Shown here: positions 57,767 through 64,000 of the stretch, piece after piece
Layout: each line of letters opens with the position of its first letter
How positions within the stretch are numbered: position 1 is the first letter of the stretch
From: Takakia lepidozioides
Taxonomy: Eukaryota > Streptophyta > Takakiopsida > Takakiales > Takakiaceae
Direction: 5' to 3'
Assembly: GCA_030704615.1 (NCBI GenBank)
Contig: CM060733.1
Location: 41,354,001 to 41,418,000, forward strand
DNA: 64,000 nucleotides
Made by a program: the position numbers and the translations under genes
Notes under the pieces: model-generated
Seen by the model: only the letters and a program-made list of their open reading frames with translations
The model's database searches: none
Told to the model about the DNA's origin: nothing

Positions 57767-59455
57767 TTGTTTGAGCTCAACCCAGCGCACACCCCCCTCC
57801 CCCCTCAAATGGAGTCCAAATCAAGTGATTTTATAATCTCCTTGTACAGGACGAGCCATGGAAGTAGGAGAATTGCGGTGGTCAATCTGGGCCACAATGA
57901 ATTGGAGACTCTTGACAACAGGCTGATCCTCTGCAGTGTGCAGTTACTCTGTCTCTTCCATTAAGTAATGCACACTAGGTTTTCTGTTTAGTGCATGAGG
58001 GGTGTTTTTATCATTGAACATATTTTCCTCTCCTGTCCTCGACGGGAATATATACATAAATACAATGTTCGTAAAGTCTTCTGTTGAAGCAAACAACACC
58101 AAAAACTTTTACTACCCCATGTTTAAAATTGTACCCTGCCTGTTTTGAGAAAGCTGTGAACTTCTCTCTTGGTTGCTTGGAAGTATGTGAAGACCCTTTC
58201 ATGAACTTTCTCTTATGCGTGTTTATCAGTCAAAAGGGAGAAGTTCTACAACACGACACGTTGTGAGAGTGCTTTGGTTGTCTAGATTGAATGTTGCTTC
58301 TTGCAATCGATGCTTTAAGGATTTCCTTGGTAATGTTTCTGATATTCACCTCGGATCGGATCTTCTTTGTGCTTCATTTGTGGGCACCTTTATTTGTAAG
58401 GAAGGAAATTTCTCAGAACTTAGGATACATTTCGAAAAGGAATAGGGCAATGATGCAGAATGAATGTCTCAACACTCATGTCTCAACAGAATGAGTGTCT
58501 CTACATTGCAGTAGGACCATGAAAAGGCCAAGATACCATTTGCCTTGCTTGCTTCAGCACACTCTATTTGTTGTTTACTTAAATTTGGGCAGCATTCTTA
58601 CAGAATAAGGATGGTGTTGAAGGACCTTTGTTTGAACGGGGACCCCAACAACCAGAGTAGAAAATGGCTGAACCATAGACTACCATCCTATGCTTGCCTA
58701 CACACCTGCTCACCGTGGAATAAAAAAAAGCTTATTATGGTACCAAAAATGAGTGATAGGTACCTAGTGTAATTTCGCCACAGTGGTTAACTTGTGCTTC
58801 TCACGGTCACTAAGTTTTAGAACACTTTTGTTCTTCTTTGACACTGTCTAACAAAATTGATTACAAGGTCAAATACAAATGATTGTTATATGGAAGTTAT
58901 AATCATGAGAGAGTTGATCAAGACCTACTACCCAAACTGTTTTTTCAGCGGTTGGATCATCACAATGATTCTCTCTGCAAAGCCTCCTCTCCCCTGCGAG
59001 GTGTTGTGCTTGCACTGGTTTCTTACCTCCACGTGCATCTTCTCTCACTTGAGCATGACCATGGAAGCAACTGTGATTCCACTTCACCCAATGGTGGGCA
59101 ACGCTCTTTCTGAATCCTAGACAAAATTGAACATTACCAGATTGGGCAATGTTTGAATCCTAACCACTTGGCACATCCCATTCCAATTTGTGTTACAAAA
59201 CTTGAAAAGCACTCTCTATCTCTCTCTCACCCAAGTTCCAACACGCTACCTACTTCTTCCTTACAAGCTACCAACAAGATTGGATGGCCACACAAAACGT
59301 TCCTTCCCTCATGATGATCCGCACGCCTTGAGTCTGACAAGGTGGATGATGCCCAAACTCCAACAGGCTTTTTGCAAATTGTCCCAGAGAGTACTTTGTG
59401 CCTTGTCTTGTCGCGCACCTCATTTCGGTAAGCTCCCCTTCAAGTCATAGTTACT
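57767..59455. other. No gene seen
   Basis: Short ORFs on both strands without recognisable motifs; AT-rich. ORFs near 58215-58445 could be further F-box-gene relics, but I cannot support that. Confidence 0.4.
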
Positions 59456-60901
59456 CGGCTTGATGCGCGCGCCTAACTCCCAAACTGGCCGCCGGGCCAA
59501 TTCGGAGCTTCGGCTGCTCACCGGGACATAACGGTCCCCTTTTACTCCTCCACCAGACCCTCGCTCAATTTGTGCCTAGTGGAAATTCCCTTTGATTGTT
59601 GGCAGTCCGGAACAGCTCCCCACACCTTGGTCGCTTTCCGGCTCGCACGCTTACTCACTAGTTTTTGGTCATCAATGGGCTTGCACCGTTCTCGGGGTTA
59701 CTACTCCCTATATATACTTCTGTGATTGTCTGCGGGGGTTTCACAAACAACCCAATCATTTTATGGCGAACCACCAAGAAGACCCTTCATTCCCAGTGAT
59801 GAGTCGCGGTGAGTCTTGGCCCACCCACCACAGCCCCATTGGACCGTGATGAGTCCCAAGACTCCCCACGACTCCCACCACAAGGTCTCCGCCCCATGGT
59901 GAGTCCTATGCCACCCCCACTAAGACCCACTAAGCTACCACCACCCCTCGTGGAACCACCCCCACCGCAACCCGGTGTGCGGGGCTCCACCTAGTGAGCC
60001 TCCTTGAGTGCCTTGGGCACTCAAAGGTGCTTCAGCCCCCGCAATAGGGAGTCGATGTCCTCATCGACTTGTCCATTTTGTAGAAACTAACATCCAAGTT
60101 GTGGCGTCCAACATCAAGGAGTTTGTTTCCGTACCATGGCATCCCATGACAAAGAACCAAACCCCTCACTTGACTCTACTCGCCACTAGCTAGCTCGGCC
60201 AACTTCCTCCAAGTCCCGGCCAAGGGTGGAGCCTCTCCAGCTCCACCCAGTGCACTCTTCTTGGCCCATTTCAAGGCCAAGGAACGATCCTCCCCGAAGA
60301 TTGGATCGCCTTACTGCAACAACATTGCTTGCGACCGCTCATGATGCCGCTTTTGGTATCACCTTGAGCAAGGGTTCACCTTGAATTTTTTTTGACTATG
60401 AAGATAACCTTGAACCTACCGCGCGCCCCAATCAGTACAATTGGGTCCGCCTTGGAATGCTGGCCTGAGGTACGGGAACACGCAGAAGCCGCTCTACGAC
60501 TTCGTCCCGAGGTTACACAAATATAGTACGTGAACGGAAGCACGTAGCTTCCGCGTTAATCTGCTCTACAAGACAACCCCCTCGGTAGCACAGTTATAGT
60601 ACGCGTACGCGCAAGGTGCGCACTAGCACGTGAACTCCCAAAGAAGGCGCAAGTTTCCTTACCTCTTGGAAGGGAGTCACCCGATTTCGGCACTTCGCAA
60701 ACACACGATTAATCCAAATTACCTCTCCCACTTTTGAAGCTAGCATGCATTCTACACACTAGCCAACCATACCATGCATCACCATTCCAAACAAAATAAA
60801 AAGCACAACATTTAGAAACCATTTCATTTATAAACAAAATTTGTGTAACACAAGTTTTTGCAATCGGATTTCTGAGTTAGCTAAGCCGAACTAAACATGC
60901 A
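59456..60901 (-). repeat. LTR-like and gag-like sequence of a chromodomain Ty3/gypsy relic
   Basis: On the minus strand a PPT-like GGGGGAGAAAA is followed by TG at 60901, so a 3' LTR should start there and run leftward. Its left end was not located. A proline-rich ORF at 59809-59994 and a CTATATATA box near 59711 on the plus strand suggest that another fragment is nested here. Confidence 0.35.
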
Positions 60902-60959
60902 TTTTCTCCCCCATGATCCAAGGTTGATGTCCCCATCAACGCTTCTTCCGTTTTTGAGG

Positions 60960-61420
60960 TCATCCTTCGAAAGCTTCAACTACCTCGGATGCGTTTCCCA
61001 TTTTTGAGGCACGCACCCAAGTTGCCTCCACTTGATGATAGCCTTTATATTTCACGAGATACTCCGTTTTTCGATTCTTGAACCTCCTCATCTTAAGCAC
61101 TGCCTCCACCTCGTACTCAGGTTCATTTTCATGATCCAACAGCACAGGCGACGGACGCAACACTTGATGCCGATTTGGACGCGTTTCATCTTTGAAGTAA
61201 GGCTTCAAAAGGGAGATGTGAAATACCGGATGCACCTTGTTGTTTGTCGGCACCTCCAATTCATACACATCCTCATTCATAACCTTCCGGATGCGAAAGG
61301 GACCCGCATACGGAGGTACGAACTTCGGACTCACTTCCGGAGGAAGTCGAAAATTCTTGACGTGCCTGTCTCAAACTTAACTTCCATCCCTTCCGATTTG
61401 TCTGCCGTTCATACCGACCT
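60960..61420 (-). pseudogene. pol: Chromovirus pol C-terminus with chromodomain
   Basis: The integrase C-terminal motif (LSPKFVPPYAGPFRI-like: SPKFVPPYAGPFRIRKV) is followed by HPVFHISLLKPY and then a chromodomain (EYEVEAVLKMRR, TEYLVKYKGYHQVEATWV). Chromodomains of this type steer Ty3/gypsy integration toward methylated histones. A frameshift near 61370 separates it from its upstream part, and homology ends near 61440, so only the tail of the element remains. Confidence 0.85.
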
Positions 61421-61544
61421 CCTGCGGGGATGCCCCTTCCCACAAGACCACTTGGAGCGATAGTGGAGATGACAGAGGGATGCAGTTCTTTGCTGCTTCT
61501 TCAGCAAGAACTATGAGGGTAGGCCGAAATGTTTTCTAGCCCCT

Positions 61545-61769
61545 ATGAAAGTGGAGGAGTACAAAGGATTTTCAAATAGAGTCATTATTGCGAGGAATCA
61601 TGTTGCACATTTTGTAAGCATGGCACACCTAGATGAGGCAGCAAACGTTTGTAAAATCATGATGCAAGAGATACCAACCTTGAGAGCTGAATTCGAGGAT
61701 GCGGCCCTCATTATTGATCACTACGATGCCCTAAAGGCAGCTCTACCTGACTATTTCAAAGACCCCTAA
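61545..61769 (+). CDS. Small unrecognised ORF
   Basis: A 74-residue ORF with balanced, helix-favouring composition (MAHLDEAANVCKIMMQEIPT, DAALIIDHYDALKAALPDYF). I recognise no family. It could be an exon of an unknown gene or a relic of a transposon gag. No splice partner was identified. Confidence 0.25.
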   Translation: MKVEEYKGFSNRVIIARNHVAHFVSMAHLDEAANVCKIMMQEIPTLRAEFEDAALIIDHYDALKAALPDYFKDP

Positions 61770-62170
61770 GCAAGGATAACCCCAATGAGCACTTCTTGAG
61801 GTGCGTGATTACAAAATTTGCTCAGTTAGGACTTCAGGATAGGACAACCTGCTCTAATTACTTCTCTTGCCCACATTTTGTGTTATAAAACTTGCACTTC
61901 AATTGGGAGCCTACATAGACTATCCATGTTCGCAGGCACAATCCTTAGAACTTCAGGATCTCACATGCTACATGCTACATGTCTGAAGCTGCCCAAAATT
62001 TTGTGACAGGCTGCATGCGGGATTGTTTTCCCTCCAAATCTTCAATCCGCGTGCTCAATTTCAGAGCGAACCCCTGCCAATCCTGTATCATCTCCAAATG
62101 TCCCGTGTGACTCTCTGAACCTGAGATCTCCGCCATGGGCATATGTCCCGTGTGGTGTGACTTTGTGAAC

Positions 62171-62335
62171 CTTAAATATCCGAAGACGCAAGCTCCTCCA
62201 AGCTTTGGCTCGAGCCCCTGGAGAGAAATGGAAACAAAGGCTCCCGGACCTGAAATATCCGAGGACGCAAGCTCCTCCAAGCTCTGGCTCGAGCCCCAGG
62301 AAAGAGGAGAGAAATGGAAACAAAAGGCTCCCTGT
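62171..62335. repeat. Two-copy 79-bp tandem repeat
   Basis: Units start at 62171 (CTTAAATATCCGAAGACGCA) and 62250 (CTGAAATATCCGAGGACGCA). The second copy has about 10 extra bases near AAGAGGAG. Open in more than one frame, but no protein is implied. Confidence 0.75.
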
Positions 62336-62339
62336 CTTG

Positions 62340-63581
62340 CCGGGGAATTTGTACATTATCCTAGTCCGTCGATGGATGAAATGCGTGTTCTAGGATGAGT
62401 GTCCGTTAGCACTAATTCTGGATTGTGGGTGGGTGCCAAGGCAGAGCAATGCCTATTCAACAAGAGGTTACCTAGTAGCCTCAAAAGGTTTAGTATTTGT
62501 GGTCCTTGCTTAGAGGCGGTGCAGATCGATTTGTTTTTCTTAGCTGTAAAATTTGCCGAGGCAAGTCCTAAAGAGTTATGCCTGTTGCTAAGAAAAAGCA
62601 TTTGTCCTTTGGCCCCCTCATTACCTTGTGAAACTTTGGTGATTTTTGGTGGCCTGGCCATAATGAGTTCACAAGGTGGACAGGCGCCATGTCTCAGGTT
62701 TTCTTGACCTGGCGACTATGAGAATGCAGTTGAAGTTGAATCTGGTGCACCGACCTCTTCCCGATATAAAGAAAAAAGAGAAAAGAAAGAAAGAAAAGAA
62801 AAGAATGCAGGCTTCTAAACCCCCAACCTGAACAACCAGCTGTGAATAATCTACAGTCTGCAGCCAACAGATGAAATGTGAGAAGACAAGAGGCACTTAC
62901 TCATGTAGCCACATTGCATTCAACAAAATACTGGATGGGGCTGTCCCCAACTAATGCTTGTTCAATCAGGCTACTCTAAATTAAGAGCTGATTTTCAAGT
63001 ACTCAAGGACTCAAACACTACTTTAGATTCATGGGAAGTGAAGACAAGCTATGATAAAATAAAAGTACTTTCTATGTGACCTTCCCAACTTACCGTGGCC
63101 TCCAGCTTTTGCTCAAGAGTTAATCAAGCCAATGTAGGTGTTTTCAACAATGAATGACGCACAGTCACAACACAGCAGAAGAGCAACTCAATATTTATTT
63201 GACAGGCTCCAAAAAAAAAGACAGAGGGTGGGACCTACAAGAAGAAGAAAGTCATGGAGAATCTATGGCGTGAACTCGGGTTCAGGTGCTATTTTGATAC
63301 TGATATGGTTGATACCTGACCTCAAGGCCTGCAGTCCTACAAGTGGCAACCCAACCAGCTTTTTGATAAACACACAAATGCCATCGCTCCATTCTTAGTC
63401 AAATTCAGATTAGGAAGACAAGTTTGTACCAATAGCTACATCGCCGTACCTAATTTAAGTTCAAAAAGCATAATGGATCTACCCGTTCTCCTCCCCTGGA
63501 TTGGCATCTGAAGCCCTGAACATTGGCACTCCAGTTGGCCAAGCTCATCAACATTTCAAATTTATCTTACTGACAGCCAAT
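62340..63581. other. No gene seen; 3' flank of the Tha4 gene
   Basis: The part adjoining 63582 is probably the 3' UTR of the minus-strand Tha4 gene. The rest has short motif-free ORFs and a purine-rich tract near 62769-62805. Confidence 0.4.
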
Positions 63582-63734
63582 CTAGGCTGTATCTTTTTGT
63601 GATGATGATGTGGTGGTGGCTGGAGCCTCTGCCTTAGGTGCCTCTACTGGTGTGGCCTCAGTGCGGGAGCCCTGGACTTCTGCCTGGAACTCATTTGAAG
63701 AACTTTTAACCTCTGATTCAAACTCCTTAGCTGC
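63582..63734 (-). CDS. THA4: Last exon of a chloroplast Tha4/TatA translocase gene (partial)
   Basis: Tha4/TatA is the small thylakoid subunit that assembles with cpTatC and Hcf106 to carry folded proteins across the thylakoid membrane. The exon follows a TTGCAG acceptor at 63735 and starts AAKEFESEVKSSSNEFQAEV, matching the end of the Tha4 amphipathic helix (family: SFQQAAKEFESEL). An acidic, A/T/P/S-rich tail (EAPKAEAPATTTSSSQKDTA) and the stop follow. The transmembrane segment and the GPKKLPE hinge lie in upstream exons beyond the right edge of the window; they are not found up to 64000, so an intron of at least 266 bp precedes this exon. Confidence 0.75.
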   Translation of the reverse strand, partial: AAKEFESEVKSSSNEFQAEVQGSRTEATPVEAPKAEAPATTTSSSQKDTA

Positions 63735-64000
63735 CTGCAAGCAATCGACGCCATGTTTCCACATTCAATGTCCAATCAAGAGGTTATTCTAGCCTTCACT
63801 GCCTCAGAACCATACTACTGTTGAGTGTTCTGCCCATGGAATGGTATCTCATCAGACCAAGTGCATAGATGTGGACCAATCCCCTCCCAAGTAGCGGGAT
63901 GAAAAAGGCTGGCTGGTGATGCAGCACCAACATATTGCAGCCTATGTCATTTGACAGTGGTCACGAACTACTCTTTCCCCATGACAACATGTACCATATT

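Noticed and set aside
59809-59994. Proline-rich ORF as a host gene
   Set aside because: Low complexity, inside LTR-like sequence, with overlapping open frames.
63138-63398. Plus-strand ORF of 86 residues
   Set aside because: Lies in the probable 3' flank of the Tha4 gene on the opposite strand; no motif.

Overview
This is nuclear DNA from a land plant, most likely a seedless one (a fern is my best guess; a lycophyte or bryophyte is possible). The evidence is PLS-class pentatricopeptide-repeat (PPR) genes with decayed E+/DYW editing tails, the plant-only PDF motif of organellar OSB single-strand DNA-binding proteins, the last exon of a chloroplast Tha4/TatA gene, plant telomere repeats and plant-type Ty3/gypsy, Ty1/copia and LINE relics. 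I see no rRNA, intact tRNA, CRISPR or bacterial operon. The species call is inference.

Layout. 1-5167 is non-coding, with degenerate duplications. 5168-13807 is minus-strand Ty3/gypsy element A, with one complete 2.6-kb LTR and a broken second LTR. 13808-26241 is plus-strand Ty3/gypsy element B. It has two LTRs, broken gag-pol frames and about 4 kb of extra reading frames after integrase (a CCHC knuckle, an unrecognised globular region, then a long coiled coil). 26296-34686 is element C, a truncated relative of B on the minus strand. B and C lie tail to tail, so about 17 kb forms a near-palindrome around a 54-bp spacer. B lacks the protease segment that C keeps; C lacks its 5' end and several 3' segments that B keeps. 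A 10-bp-period CACAG array occurs in both LTRs of B and again at the integrase/extra-ORF junction of B and C.

34.7-41.1 kb holds a GC-rich unit with inverted CAGAC/GTCTG subterminal motifs, an interstitial telomere tract, a MITE-like unit, two tRNA-like sequences and a LINE relic. 41.8-45.2 kb is a six-exon minus-strand gene for a prostaglandin E synthase 2-like (glutaredoxin/GST) protein; I could place every exon, and one intron has a GC donor.

The most interesting part is 46.3-55.6 kb: two paralogous PPR genes, head to head across a 555-bp shared upstream region. Each carries OSB-type PDF motif sequence at its N-terminus, which would join an ssDNA-binding module to an RNA-binding repeat array. 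The plus-strand copy has three alternative first-half PDF exons. All three have the same splice phases and lengths that are not multiples of three, so only one of them can be joined directly to the PPR exon in frame. Both genes have independently lost their E+/DYW tails, which survive as relics just past the stops.

55.8-63.6 kb contains a copia integrase relic, an F-box/kelch-like relic, a chromodomain Ty3/gypsy tail, a small unexplained ORF and a two-copy 79-bp repeat. The window ends with the last exon of a Tha4/TatA gene that continues past the right edge.
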